From: Treponema sp.
Lineage (GTDB): Bacteria; Spirochaetota; Spirochaetia; Treponematales; Breznakiellaceae
Direction: 5' to 3'
NCBI GenBank assembly: GCA_009778545.1
Contig: WRJO01000009.1
Span: 1 to 35,901 of the forward strand
DNA: 35,901 nt
Shown: piece after piece, positions 17,301-26,100 of the stretch
Numbering within the stretch: the first letter of the stretch is position 1
Layout: the number at the start of each line of letters is the position of its first letter
The notes under the pieces: model-generated
The model's input: only the letters and a program-made list of their open reading frames with translations
The model's database searches: none
What the model was told of the DNA's origin: nothing
Program-made: the position numbers and the translations under genes

Positions 17301-20178
17301 TGTAATCGGAAACGCTGATCGTTATCCTATACAGGCCGTCGGGAAGGCTTTGGAAATTGTGCTTGAGCGATTCGGCCGGTATCGGGGTTACCGATTCCGC
17401 ATCGGGCGCGCCAAACAGGTAGTTGTAATTCCGGTTGTTTTTTAGATGGGTGAGCAGCACAAACTGGTTTATCGTGGCATCCCGCTCGGTTACGGCAAGG
17501 CGTATCCTTTGACTGCTGTTCTGGGGATCGGCGTGGGTTTCCTGCATTCCAAAGGCGGCCTTTACTTCCGCCTGGCTCATGCTCATCTGGTATCCCGGCT
17601 CGTTCCAGGGCTCTATCGCATCGCCGACAATGTGGGAACCAACCATGCTTACCGAAACCGACGAAATTCCTACCGCACCGACTCTGGAATCGCCCAGGTC
17701 CAGGCTGTCGTCGTCGTTCAGCCGCAGGGAAATAACCGAATTCGGCCCGAATTTATTGCGAATGGCGCTTCCCGATTCAAAGCTGATCGGTTCGCCGTTT
17801 ATGTCCTCTGCGCCGAAATTGGGGTCTTTAACATTTTCGTTAACGGCGCCAACCCGGAAATTGAACCGGGGCTTGTCGGATTCCTCGCTGACCAGGATCG
17901 GAAAGGCCCTGTACCCGACGTTAAACGCGTTGTCGCGGGCAAACACATAGATCCAGTACTTGCCGTCGTCCAGTGTGTCGTCTTCCGAATTGTCGTAATA
18001 AATGGTGGAGGTTTTAATAAGGCAGCTCGAGTCGAAGATCGGGCCGTCTTTAAGGATCGGTATTGAGCCGACAGACTTCAGTTCGCCGCGCGAAGCAGGA
18101 ACGGGAAGCCAGGGGTTGTTGTTTCCGAGGTAGCCCTCCATGGCATCCTTTTCGCCGTCATGGATAACGATAAAACGCTGTTCATAGCCGTAGTGCTCGT
18201 CATCGTCGCCATCCCTCACAAAGTATTTGGACGTAGCGGTGCGAATGCGGGAATCTTCGGGACGCAAATCGGAAATCTGGAACTGCGGCCTTATCACCCC
18301 GTTAACCGTATAGACGGGGTTGTCCGGATCATAGGCAGACAGGTCTTCGGGAATTTCAATGTAGCCGCCCGTCATCCTCTGAAGTGCGATCTCGGGCGCT
18401 ACCCTGTCAATGGAAAGGGTAAAGGTAAAGGGAACGTAGTTCAGCGTATTGGACATGCCGCCTCGGGCAAACACCGATATCGTGTAGTTTCCTTCGGGCA
18501 GCACGCCAAGGTCGCGCCATTCCTCCGGCGCGCTCCGTTCTTCCAGGTAGTACGTGTCGATGCGGGGGCTGCCGCCGGTGAGCCAGACATCGCCCATGTA
18601 TTGCTGTATCTTGGAGCGTCCCGCTACGGAATTGCCGCCGCCGTTGGGCGACAGGTTGCTGCCGGTATCGGTGTGGGTAAAAATAAAGCTGCGGATGGTC
18701 GGGGGCGTTTCGCCGGTTGCGCTTGAGTGCGGATCGGCAAGGCCCCAGCTATTGTAGTGGGTGTTAATAATGGGGACGGTGGAAATCGCCGGAAAACCCG
18801 GATGCTGGGTGCTGTCCGCGCGATCCCAGATAAAGCGGCCTTTTTCGCCGGTGTCTTTTTCGTAGTATATCGCCGCCGAATTAACCCCCTCGGAATGGGT
18901 GGTCTTGATGCGAATCTCAAAGGGGCCCCTCTTGTGCGACGCGAGGCGGTCGACGTATACATAGTCTCCGTCCAATTCGTCCTCGTTCAGGGGCACGTTT
19001 TGATAGTGGCCTGCGGTTTCCGGATTTGGCGGGGGAACCCATCCGTTAAAGTTGGTAATGTCTTCGAGCTTCCACAGTTCCAATATGGGGAATTCATCCG
19101 GGGCGCGGACGTAGATAATCACAAAGCTGTTTTCAGTCTGCTGTTCGCGCGTAAGAAGGTCCCATTCTTCTTTTGACCACGAATCTTTCGGATATTCAAA
19201 GACCGTGCCGGGAATGTCTCGGCTCTGCGCCCTAATCTGGAAGCCGTAGTACCGGTCGTTTACGACGGGTATCGGGTAGGTAAACTGGATGTTGTTTACC
19301 CCAAGGTCGGTAAGCGATCCTTTATTGGAAATTAATTCCCAGGGAAGCTGATCCGTAGTGGGAACGCCGTCCCGCTCAACGTTGAAGATCGGTACGCCAA
19401 GGTGCGAAGGCCCCTCGTCGTCGTGGTGGTTTAGCTGCCAGAAGCGAATCTGCGGGGGGAACGTCTCGATCTCGGCGCCTTCGTATTCCTTGGTGCCGGC
19501 AAGGCGGTTAATTCCCTGGCTGTCGGTGATCATGCCGACCATAAGCCCGTCGGAGTCCATCACGCGGGGAAATGCCGCTTCCGGGAACAGGATGTGGTCA
19601 TAGTTCAGATTTTTGCTTCCCAACTGGCCTTCCGCTGTGCCTTCGATTACCGGCGGAAGGGCCATGGTTATATGCGGGGGGTCGTTTTTGATGAAGAAGG
19701 CTATTTCCTCGGTTTCGACCGGCTTTTTCTGCGCATTTTTGGCAATGTCTTCGTCCCATACGCGGAGCTTGACCTTGAAGTCGCCGTCGTCAAAAACCCT
19801 GGTGTCGATAACCAGGCGCCAGTCGGATTTCTGAACGCCCAGGTTCATCGGCAAGTCGTACCAGCCGTCATTACCGTAATAGGGGTTCGGCAGGTCGACT
19901 CCGCCTTTGGTCAGAGTCGGGCCGTAGTTGGTGATCCGTATCTGCGCCCCTGCCAGCTTGTAGTCGTCTTCGGCTTCGCCGAAAAATTCCCAATCGCCCC
20001 AGATAAAATCGCCGACCACCGGGCTTTCCAGGGTGATAGTCGGAGGCCGGATATCGACGACGCCGCCCAAACCGGCCTTGAAGGGCTGTTCGCAGGCGAG
20101 CATCGCCAGCAATACCGAACCGATACCGAAATCACGGATAATTTTTTTGACTGCCATCATGGTAATATTCCTTTTCAT
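7330..20178 (-). CDS. Giant repeat lipoprotein G2 (4282 aa): lipobox, Ig/cadherin-like beta repeats, TIG-like segment, C-terminal beta-propeller
   Basis: Uninterrupted 12.8-kb ORF; MKRNITMMAVKKIIRDFGIGSVLLAMLACEQPF; GGGAGGGG RBS; recurrent DNTPPT / DTVPPTV / DTSAPAI / DNRPPDA Ig-like strand signatures; AYYDVANDTLRLAY-type propeller motifs at the C-terminus. Confidence 0.95.
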   Translation of the reverse strand: MKRNITMMAVKKIIRDFGIGSVLLAMLACEQPFKAGLGGVVDIRPPTITLESPVVGDFIWGDWEFFGEAEDDYKLAGAQIRITNYGPTLTKGGVDLPNPYYGNDGWYDLPMNLGVQKSDWRLVIDTRVFDDGDFKVKLRVWDEDIAKNAQKKPVETEEIAFFIKNDPPHITMALPPVIEGTAEGQLGSKNLNYDHILFPEAAFPRVMDSDGLMVGMITDSQGINRLAGTKEYEGAEIETFPPQIRFWQLNHHDDEGPSHLGVPIFNVERDGVPTTDQLPWELISNKGSLTDLGVNNIQFTYPIPVVNDRYYGFQIRAQSRDIPGTVFEYPKDSWSKEEWDLLTREQQTENSFVIIYVRAPDEFPILELWKLEDITNFNGWVPPPNPETAGHYQNVPLNEDELDGDYVYVDRLASHKRGPFEIRIKTTHSEGVNSAAIYYEKDTGEKGRFIWDRADSTQHPGFPAISTVPIINTHYNSWGLADPHSSATGETPPTIRSFIFTHTDTGSNLSPNGGGNSVAGRSKIQQYMGDVWLTGGSPRIDTYYLEERSAPEEWRDLGVLPEGNYTISVFARGGMSNTLNYVPFTFTLSIDRVAPEIALQRMTGGYIEIPEDLSAYDPDNPVYTVNGVIRPQFQISDLRPEDSRIRTATSKYFVRDGDDDEHYGYEQRFIVIHDGEKDAMEGYLGNNNPWLPVPASRGELKSVGSIPILKDGPIFDSSCLIKTSTIYYDNSEDDTLDDGKYWIYVFARDNAFNVGYRAFPILVSEESDKPRFNFRVGAVNENVKDPNFGAEDINGEPISFESGSAIRNKFGPNSVISLRLNDDDSLDLGDSRVGAVGISSVSVSMVGSHIVGDAIEPWNEPGYQMSMSQAEVKAAFGMQETHADPQNSSQRIRLAVTERDATINQFVLLTHLKNNRNYNYLFGAPDAESVTPIPAESLKHNFQSLPDGLYRITISVSDYTAPDIKLIMPENPRHATAATRTESFWIAVDNTPPTIDNNSLTPATGDFISATETVFIKGKVSDVNGPIEITGLRVLQDGRTDITGQPGVEFGTVGEDGEPEYAITVLDRNTANLGIWEYDFSIPIRMGGRSGSFTFETVFIDRFRQPATLQMRYSVDDEPPTVGLSRRIETFERDVDDVILVGYQYEDNSAYQSVNKRRLANKVISFTITDNDNFGVAGLRWWFLPANVGSNGSAALAHPGSAANALIGASGGRVLEFDAYPSKESAYAEQGVVHYLPGGTLGGAYGEISLSGSRRVVIDTERLLATDGEYRLHIIAIDAAGNISRYTEDANKRPTSSIYQEVFLLQEEDRPYFGNITPSNDMVVSDNGMILRGTIFEDDGFLEGENIVEGSVKVWLRNNDTDSYTYDDTHLGTYNAATGIYTTNPPVGYIGPVTVPVSMLGQSGSKNINFNGARLIETSDQAGLFTAAQLGVTSAVGSGNGRKHIIIEATDASYSKIAPPAGGTARPETVARRKHFTFIYDTVPPTVRIDYPETNQAFGREANEEMYITGFFEDVNLVTDDDGRYHIEYRLESWEKTETETLPLAWVSASPFSDPWGNKPAGTPTNGERIYFRIPADEGARMLRYETLDSGTHMLTISVTDAAGRTGSATVTFLKDEKPPNFEFTNITTWPSVTHNPAAGVDLGNVGNWWVQPPIPSVPPGLTSDEWDEMWNRRKLSWLNARDINTGDLLRPLSVIYYDADANEKPVLTGTFDDDDSDVDMSTFMYWFDGNDAPIGFDEKKSVSGTGRNYRWEIWLTNNGTQSGTALSDGIHTIRFTISDKSGNTLAADTMYAFRIDSKLPETEISNIILAGTPVPINDAPTVFGRSSGFGTTVFSILGTASDANVKEARLRIVNTSSDPRDVIVDQRYNFDNTALSDWTFGPGEVTNPPGVVVLNWRYDLPRTLYEGARMPNGAHFDVIVTSVDEYDLESEEAVWTFTKDTSAPAIRFSGVQSTGASTVNPSDVTGNTSYFNRISSETVRIQGSVIDDTSAISALESEVSRWNWAAAEWVTIQPWGSITDLGDKTSANVQWTKDLSYNMPFVYNGTWWVETNVGPDPGDWEIVDTGTSWDTGDVVSATGGTPNIWQITKRDGPDIPLTGRNVLQRSEGLYSIQVRAKDSSVIGNPPGDDWNPNDGTGNPALSQSVYFYIDRNNPNIAFEPDVAGFYSSVSQGGELKFSGTVNDANRYRSIHVDIIDQTAAAAPVPGIGPAGGVNILPANANLQPSASQEWAATFTVTTAADGHYRVRVTATDMANNVNVVTKNFTLDNRPPDADITLPSANRQGSIIGPWEAGEFRYASEVVMGGEDAEIRGTTRDTSNNRTESGVESIWYHLGFLDDGTNLTTGKFPTQQQIERSVLDYANTLVPGKYPGGISMTERDRGQYNELFDAAAKPAVKNAWFQFGVSEPPGFVIANSNIYDWIMRIPQSYPGPTGLVTTDNPSNGSYPAIGTDVGGLKQYDKPIWIKGKHYNISNDSPRMTLPVPKELLDEVGETGVVRMPLYIRVADKAGNISYTCRDIWIYPDGDIPRTTVLNPQNSGPEEPRGGTISADGIARNNWAVNSVVFRVKVDGDRTSTTPPGNTRLTQDTDPGTGGIVTFDENRMVDDPSELNLLRDNGYDTYGWYYANPEAPEGSDEMPWNFSFNTQNEIKDLIHTQGFRFSGTGDNNRIRVYMEVFAFRGNGTATIISIGDDGRILSELLAELGSPGTPLTSLPSGQVAAMPYIRIFFMQDSAPVISDYKIGSVMDINQVPGDDYVGQGSHVFRDKFAIRATLNSGGNDQDLSQISIRRPQEENRSWVTVWDRDTHATPVNPGTPRNNVAGVKITTITEGQLYYFDMYFDSIRTSLETGSSNAIFSLVKNGDWRNFGGRYPVEVRIRDGASPPAEAIYVFDIGIDNFAPVSDPRPVSQSNKRAAGTNQDFMGRVFDYSTSPFNFTTGAPRDIDSVYVWFTKNYNGNEEFININNGSRSSQAGSAVFRNTTGTFLINREVTVEPDDGNPTVIALDQQGDRNDLVAAGSRIAYPAVAAGENAAYATAGGWVRHINESLARPGSRMLWIPNRNWDITWVLNIDTTVMPDGLITLNYVVTDKAGNASYHTQENIFIRNRYPQIDRVTLYTDNDGIGAVYTTHDTVNIASTEFILENHRDTMFTNRTGGSNYEPLWADDYGYLNSGFISKNEFVGFRIESSLGNDPMSYRLQYVERGSYEAGSWVPNEPMKLTRDNLELMIANKNSASPAYSNVYTIAWQGDYNSNRWQAIGAPTPDTPIGTHFVLQVNNIGTNSTDDNYIPDSTACVWSYRPIANLSRTIEGLERTDPNGIYNLPVLPNDWDSPIEPGHGFNFQGSDCFEPDGLNDRIGELNGSYPGDAVRNDPTQTAFFLIKAWDRVNDDEEEDGQLYDAVVIGMNVYLRDIEEPTIRLYDLNPYTETEVTGNNVTEESRKTTMENALFPRGIGENILRGGLYNVNTERELLSSGHVEPRNGTGALQPMVKNTLGRYDMLPADGFVEGVDRPENTYYNGTSIVNVTRDMVSGKVILRGYAHDNQLIREIRVHIGEDPSDDLHNVNSSAGKDMAILRIDEDAEKTITQGGETIRNPLFGILQPVPGKNASVYQELHWKDGHSVEWAYVWDTEIEPNDDGSPAGNIGIWVAVIDQLGNNKNGLASSNTEVQYDPTFSSNGVPSSETFKNMMRVDIVPYITGFLRYGYTPLTPEEWDNPSPRYATRRSRQGWFSFFRGENNIAIQGYNLLGGTMPANPLRILSGTGGATVVNLDIASDPEPTVNRIVFNVPNTANSGQIVLNTGATVGGSTEALNHRSNPNRSWNSEYNFFTAGSDLWTNKPHVHIWRSQQNDPGPGSGTSTEAPRTVFGSVTATTQPQNGFGLGRPAMALEYTGTDSGRLTGVWDVYGAANVYYGRNGGDAGSSIYSGLPNEPYVGTDVSFYNGSIASGAMAYAYEGDGNPNFVISHGTNFGSWNNVFSSNSSATNPAPTKRFQHNRVARSNGQSHAVTYDAYNNNLRYGRLPGTGTGSANSHIIDGNTAGAGFTGSIAASSNAGLFSAIDYTSNNYPIIAYYDVANDTLRLAYADREAAEQTNRWTRKYVLDPSHPLYRGSGRFVSIKVDKNNGIHLAFQNSSRNTLVYAYATARDQPFTAYTVDNVVRGGVWTNISVDNEGNPWIVYGDTSRVGNYDGARIAYRTNASTATGIRFDNRPLTDAVTGADITGWEAVTVPSNYLVNNDRLSIEVWPPTVRGGTLSTAPGWHAAVGYGSDRFRLAYFYRPTWQDQRWN
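8630..9125 (-). other. IPT/TIG-like segment plus conserved SDLW...VHIW junction in G2
   Basis: PYITGFLRYGY...GENNIAIQGYNLLGG...VVNLDIASDPEPTVNRIVFNVPNTANSGQIVLNTG..., then AGSDLWTNKPHVHIWRS; mirrored in G3 (PYITGFVRNKD...GEAVVVQGFNLGTSGQTVTI...; DGSDLWEDFTAVHIWQS). Confidence 0.5.
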
Positions 20179-20193
20179 CTCTGTACCCCTCCC

Positions 20194-23100
20194 TTACTTC
20201 ACGTAATACGCAATCCGGAAATAATCCGGGGCCAGATAGCTCACAGCGCCGCTCCAGAACTTTGTCGGCGGACTTGTACCGGTAAGCGGCCAGTTCCGCG
20301 TCGGGAAGCACTCCATTCCGGTACGGGCGTTCTCCACGGAATAATCCGTGGGAACGTGCATGGTTTCCCATCCGGTGATCAATGTCCCGTACATGTCATT
20401 CAGGGTCTTGGTAAACGCCGTATTATTGCGGTATGCCATTTTTACCCCGTCTTTTGAGCCGGAGTAGCTTTCGTCGTGATAGGCGATCCACGGATTCCCG
20501 TTTACATCTATCGAGATGGTACACCAGCGCCCAACGTCGCCCACGTTGTCCACTACCTGGACGCTGCGGTCGGTAAAGGTAAAGTCAGACGGGTTAATAA
20601 TGCCGCTTATATAGACCAACTTTTTAATGTTGGCGTTTAATGCTGCGATGTGAACCCGGTTTTGAGAGCCGCCTCCCGGCCGTGTGTCGATCTTCATGCT
20701 CACGTACTCGCCCGTACCGAATTGGTATATTCCCCTTGGAACTACTTCATCTATGATCCTCCAGTCGTCTGCCGTAGTAGGCGTCTGCGAATTGCTTATC
20801 GCCATCTTGAGCCGCGAGTTGGTCGCGTCGTAGTAGGCGACGACCGGACACCCGTCGCTGGTAACGGCGATGGCGTTGTGGAAACCGGCGTTAATCCGGT
20901 TAACCGGCCTTGTATTCCAGTTAACAATACGCTGGAACGGCGCTCCGACATCTGCATAGGAGATGATATACACCCTGCTGTTATTATCGGGGATCGTATA
21001 CATGAAGTCACCGCTTAGGGTAAAGACATTCGTGTTGTTTGCAACCTGGTTTGTATACAACCCGGTTGTTGCATTGAAATTGGCCGGCAGCAAACCGGTG
21101 ATGATCCCGTCAAACGGCGCTTTTATTTCTGTGGTTGGAAGCGGAGGAGGATCGGAGGCATTAATTCCGCTTGCGCCAAAGGTATAGATCACCTGGCCTG
21201 CCGTTACAAACGAGCCATTGGTAACATGCGTCTGTCTAAGGAAGTTGTATGCCGGAGAAGTAATGGTGTATACGTTTACGTTATTGGCAGTAACGGTGTT
21301 AAAGGTTCGGTTTGGCGCCGTTGTTCCGGATACACTGCTTACCGATAACAAACCGGTAATAATTCCATCACGCACCGCCGTAACCTCATGTGTGGGAAAA
21401 TATTCTGTTGGAGTTTCGCCCGCTACACCGTAGGTATATATCAGATCCCCCTCCCTGACAAACTGGTTATTGGAAACATGTACCTCGCGAAGGATATTTT
21501 GCCCGGCTGGGGTTATTGTAAATAAAGTGGTGGCGGGGGCACTTGTAGTGAATGTACGATTCGGCGCGGTTCCGGTTGATGCAAATGTAGCATAATAATT
21601 GGAAACAATTCCGCTAATCGGGGCGGTTAATACTAACTCGGAGGCTGTCGTATTGTTTTCTGCCGCAACTCCGATTCTAAACAGCACTTCGCCCTGGTTT
21701 ACCCAGCGTGTATTCGCAATGTTGGGGTTCCTGTACCGGACATAGTTTGACTGCAGAGTGGGGGTAATACTGAGAAGGTAAGAGGTAGTGCCACTCCTTG
21801 TATTTGTAAAAGTACGGCTCCCCGCCGTACCCGTCCATGTAACAACATTGGCATTTACGGCGGAAGTCCAGTTGCGGTTGCCTCCCTGGTTAGCCGTGTT
21901 GTTCCAAATTCTGTTAATCGTTCCGTCAAACGGCGCCCGTATATATACGATGTTGGCGGTGTTGATTTCAGCTGCACGCCCAAATTCCATAATAACATCA
22001 CCCTGTTTAACAACATCGCCAGGATGATAATAAATAGCGCGTGCATAGTTGTTTTGATTTGTGCCGGAAGTGTTAATCGTTTGGTTGCTTCCAATAGCCT
22101 GATTTAAAGTGTAATTTTGCTGGCTTGCACTTGCGGGAACGCCCAGGCCGTTATTAAACGACGCAATGGTATAATTAACCGCAGTTCCCGCCGTCGGAAT
22201 GGCGCTGCCATAGGCCGCCTGAAGCGTTCTTGCCTGAGCGGTACCCGACGTGGTAAGCGCGACATTGTTGTTTGCAAGCTGAAGTGTCGGCGTAACGGTC
22301 TGGCCGATGGTGAAGACATTATTGGTTCCGGTTCCTAATTGAGTGGAATAATTTGTACCGGACATGGGAGCATTAAGGTACACAAGTGTAATATAGCCTG
22401 ATGCATTAGCCACAACTTGAGTCTGATTTGTAGTAGTTCCTTGAGCCCGCTGGCCAAATGTATATATTAAATCACCTTGGTTTACCCACTGGTAATTTTG
22501 GACATGCACCTGGCGTAAGTATCTGTAACCTGCAGTACCATTGCTAAAAGTACCGGTAACCGTTGGACGGAATAAAGTCGTATAATCCAGCGTTATGCTT
22601 CCGTCCCTTCTGGCGGTAATAATCGTTTCCGACGCCGTATCGGCAGGGTTCCTCGTCGGAGCGCCCAGCCGGTATACCGGCTGTCCCTCCGTTACATATT
22701 GCCCGTTGGAAACGTATATCTCCCGGATGAAACGGTTGCCGTCTGCCACATCATTGCCTTTATTCGCTTGATTAAGGGTAGACGATTCCGGAATCAGCTC
22801 GCCTTCATTCTGGTCTTCCGCGTCCCATGCGCCGTCCAGATTGATCCACTTTCTGATATCCTCGTTTTTACCCAATGCGGTACTGGCTGTCTCGCCGCTG
22901 GCGGATATTGTCCCGGGCGCGCCGCGCGTATTCATGCGGTACTTAATCGAGTGATCCTTGGTGTCGTAGTAGCTAACGTGGATGTATTCATCGGTCCCGG
23001 AAACATGGGTAACAATGTGGGGGTTTTCGAACTGGTCGGTGCTGGACGGATCGGTATTTCCGCCGGGCCTGTCTGCTGATGTTGTTACCGGGCTTCTGTT

Positions 23101-26100
23101 CGAAGCATTATACCACGTCTTTTCGATAAGATAGTGGCGAATTGTATTTCCCGCTATAGTCACATACGGCGAGTTGGAGCTGCCTGTACCATTGCTCAGA
23201 CCAGACGTTGCACCACCCGGCCCTGCAGCGTATATACCGCCCAGGTGTTCCCATTCCTGACTGGTGGCGCTTCTGCCAATAATACTTGAAACGCCCCACG
23301 GACTCGCGCTTGGACTATTGCTTGCGGTGCCGCCGGGGCTGAAGTAAATGTCAGACATGATAATTGGGTCGACAAACTCAAGAACGTTATTGACTGTAGA
23401 CCTTGGGTTTCCCGCCCAGGAGACGTTGTTGTTGGTGATCATCATCGTACCGTTGTTATAACCGAATTGGCCATAACCACCGCCGCCTTCGTTCGAACTG
23501 GACCATAGCGTACCGTCTCTCGGATCAATTGTCATGGCAGGGTTTTCGACAACCCAATTTGGCCTCCTCGTTGGGAACGCGCCCTGGTCGGGTCGAACCG
23601 TTGCAGCGGTATCAGGGCGGAAGTCGTTCGACTGCCAGATGTGTACGGCGGTAAAGTCTTCCCAAAGGTCGGAGCCGTCGATGCCCGATCGTTCCGTGTT
23701 CCAGGGCTGCACCCAGTGCCGCCCCGTCATTGATTGCTGCAGGACGGTACCGTCGGCGTTCAGCAGGGGCCGCTCGCCAAAGTTCTGGTTGCCAATTCTG
23801 GAATTAATCGCATAAATAGCGCTGGTTCCGGTTCCATTCCTGAGCATTACCGTTCCGTCTGTCGTTCCCGATCCTGCTGCGGCGCTCGTTGTCGCCGTAG
23901 TGGGTATGGTTAGTATCCGGTAGCGGTGCGGGAGGCTGTTAGCATTCGAGGGGAGGTCGTAGGCGTTCTGCTGGTTGGTAATGGCGGTTGTCGTTACCGC
24001 CAATTCTCCCGGCAGAAGGATCGTAACCGTTTGCCCGCTTGTGCCAAGGTTAAAGCCCTGAACCACGACCGCTTCGCCCCTGTTGAAAATATACCTTCCC
24101 TGGAGTGAGCGGGTGTTGTGGCGGAACAGATCCTTGTTCCGTACAAAGCCCGTTATGTAGGGCCGCAGGTTCATCGAAATGGAGTTGTACTTGTTCAGCC
24201 CGACGGGGAAGCCAGGGTTCTGAATCTCGTAATTTAAGAGGCCAGAGGTAGCATGGGCTGGTCCGGGAGCGGTAACTGACGCGCTTACCTTGGCTGTCGC
24301 CGAGGATACGCTGTGCCGGTTATATGCCAATACGCCGACATTGGTTGATCCAACTATTACGCCCGAGGGTATTGCCTCGGTGTCCCAGATGTACGCCCAT
24401 TCCACGCGGTGGCGGTACAGGTCGATAGAATCGCTGTAGTACACCCGGCCGCTGGCATTGGCATTCGTTGCCGTTCTGAGTAGGCCCGTAGTGGGCGGGA
24501 TAAAATCGTATGCATCGCCCGGATGGGGTTCTGTGCCGGTGGGATCGCGTTCCAGTATCGTTACCGTCGTTCCGCCGATTACCAGGTCTACCCGCTCTAT
24601 TTGCTGGTCGTCCTCTACATACCCCCGCAGCACCACCTGGCCGCTGACCGTATCCGTACCGAGGAATCCCACCGGGTTGGCCCAGGGGCTGGTATCGCTG
24701 TGCCGCTCCCGGTCTAAAACGCCGCCCATTTGAATGCTGGTAAGGCTGTGCTGGTTTACGGTGTATGCACTTCCATAGCCCGCACCGTTCATCCTTCGTG
24801 GCTCTATGTGGCCCAGCCGGACCACGCTGGGGAATTGGTCGTTGTTGTACAGGCCGCCCTTGGTGCGGTTGCTGTTGTTGGGTCCCTCGCCGATAAACAT
24901 CGGCGAAACAGAGCGCTGTATGGTCTGCCTTCGAGTCTGTCCCTCGGTCATGGGGTTAAGGTCGTACAACTGGGAGAAGGGCCGCGTTACGTCGTTGTTG
25001 TTCACCCGGATGCGGATAAGGGCGAAGTCGCAGAAGAGGTCTTCTTCGATGCCGTCAAACACCTTGAGTATGAATAGCGAATGATCCTGCGGCGGGTTGG
25101 ACGACGTTGCCGGCGGCCATGCATTGGAACCGGCAAAGTCGATGATGCTGTTTCCAAAATTCGTGCCAAAAGCCGCGTTAGCGTAGGAGAATTCTGCGCT
25201 GCGGGCTTCTGTAATTTTAGTAGGCGTTGACGGAGGAGTCGGGCCTGAATATGGATATACCGCGTCGGGAAGATTCAGCTCGGGGGGTATTGAACCGGAA
25301 CCCTTTTCTATCCAGGTATCCGGGGTCGTCGAATCTGGGCCGTAATAGGCGCTGTTCAGTTCCCATGCGGAACCGGTTCCGCTTACCCTGGGGCCGTTAA
25401 TAGACTTGCCGTCTACGGCAGCCATAAAGGCATAGCCGCGAGACCAGGGGCCTTGTCCTTCTGCGCCCAGACCGCCCCAGTTGACGGTTCCCGGATCGTC
25501 AATAATGTAGATTCGTCCCGCTTTAACATTGGCGAGTTGTGCATTTGCCAGCCTTGTCGAGCCGGAGACGTACTCAAAGCGGAACTGCCTGCTCTTTCCC
25601 TCCGCTGGCGCATCGGTGGTTTCGATTCGCAGGGCCAGCAAATTATTGCGGGCGTTAAAGTCTATCACCCGGTCCACGTTCAGCGCGGAAGAAGAGATGT
25701 AGTCGCTAATTCCCTTGGAAACATCCCATTCAATGTTGGGATATTTGCTATCAGGGTATTGCGCTTCAAATTCATCGCGTATCTGGTCAAGAATAATGCT
25801 GCTGAATACCGGTGTGCCATCTGCAAGGATTCCGGTAGTTACGCTCCTGGTAGTAATTGCGCTGAAATCGTGTTTCTCGCTGATGGCGGTGCCCAGCTTT
25901 ATCCGGTCGATCAACGGGGCGTTGTTCATGATTACCAGCGGTTCCTCGTAGTACCGGGCGTTGCCCGCCTGGTCGAACACCACAAAGTGCATCGTAACGG
26001 GGCCGGAAGTAAGGCCGAGCGAGTTAAGCTCAACGTACCAAAGCATACCCGAGCCGCCGACGCTAAAGCCCATCGGCAGGTTATGGCCGTGGTGGTTGGA

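Noticed and set aside
19594-20457. 287-aa + strand ORF spanning the G2/G3 junction
   Set aside because: Antisense shadow crossing two real coding regions on the other strand; composition is that of complementary codons.
20980-22740. Reading the G3 repeats as true biotin- or lipoate-carrying domains
   Set aside because: No EAMKM- or DKA-type lysine at the expected hairpin in any repeat; only the fold-type signature is supported.
20980-22740. CRISPR array or diversity-generating retroelement template/variable repeat
   Set aside because: Repeats are protein-level and diverged, lack DNA-level identity and regular spacers; no cas or reverse transcriptase ORF in the window.
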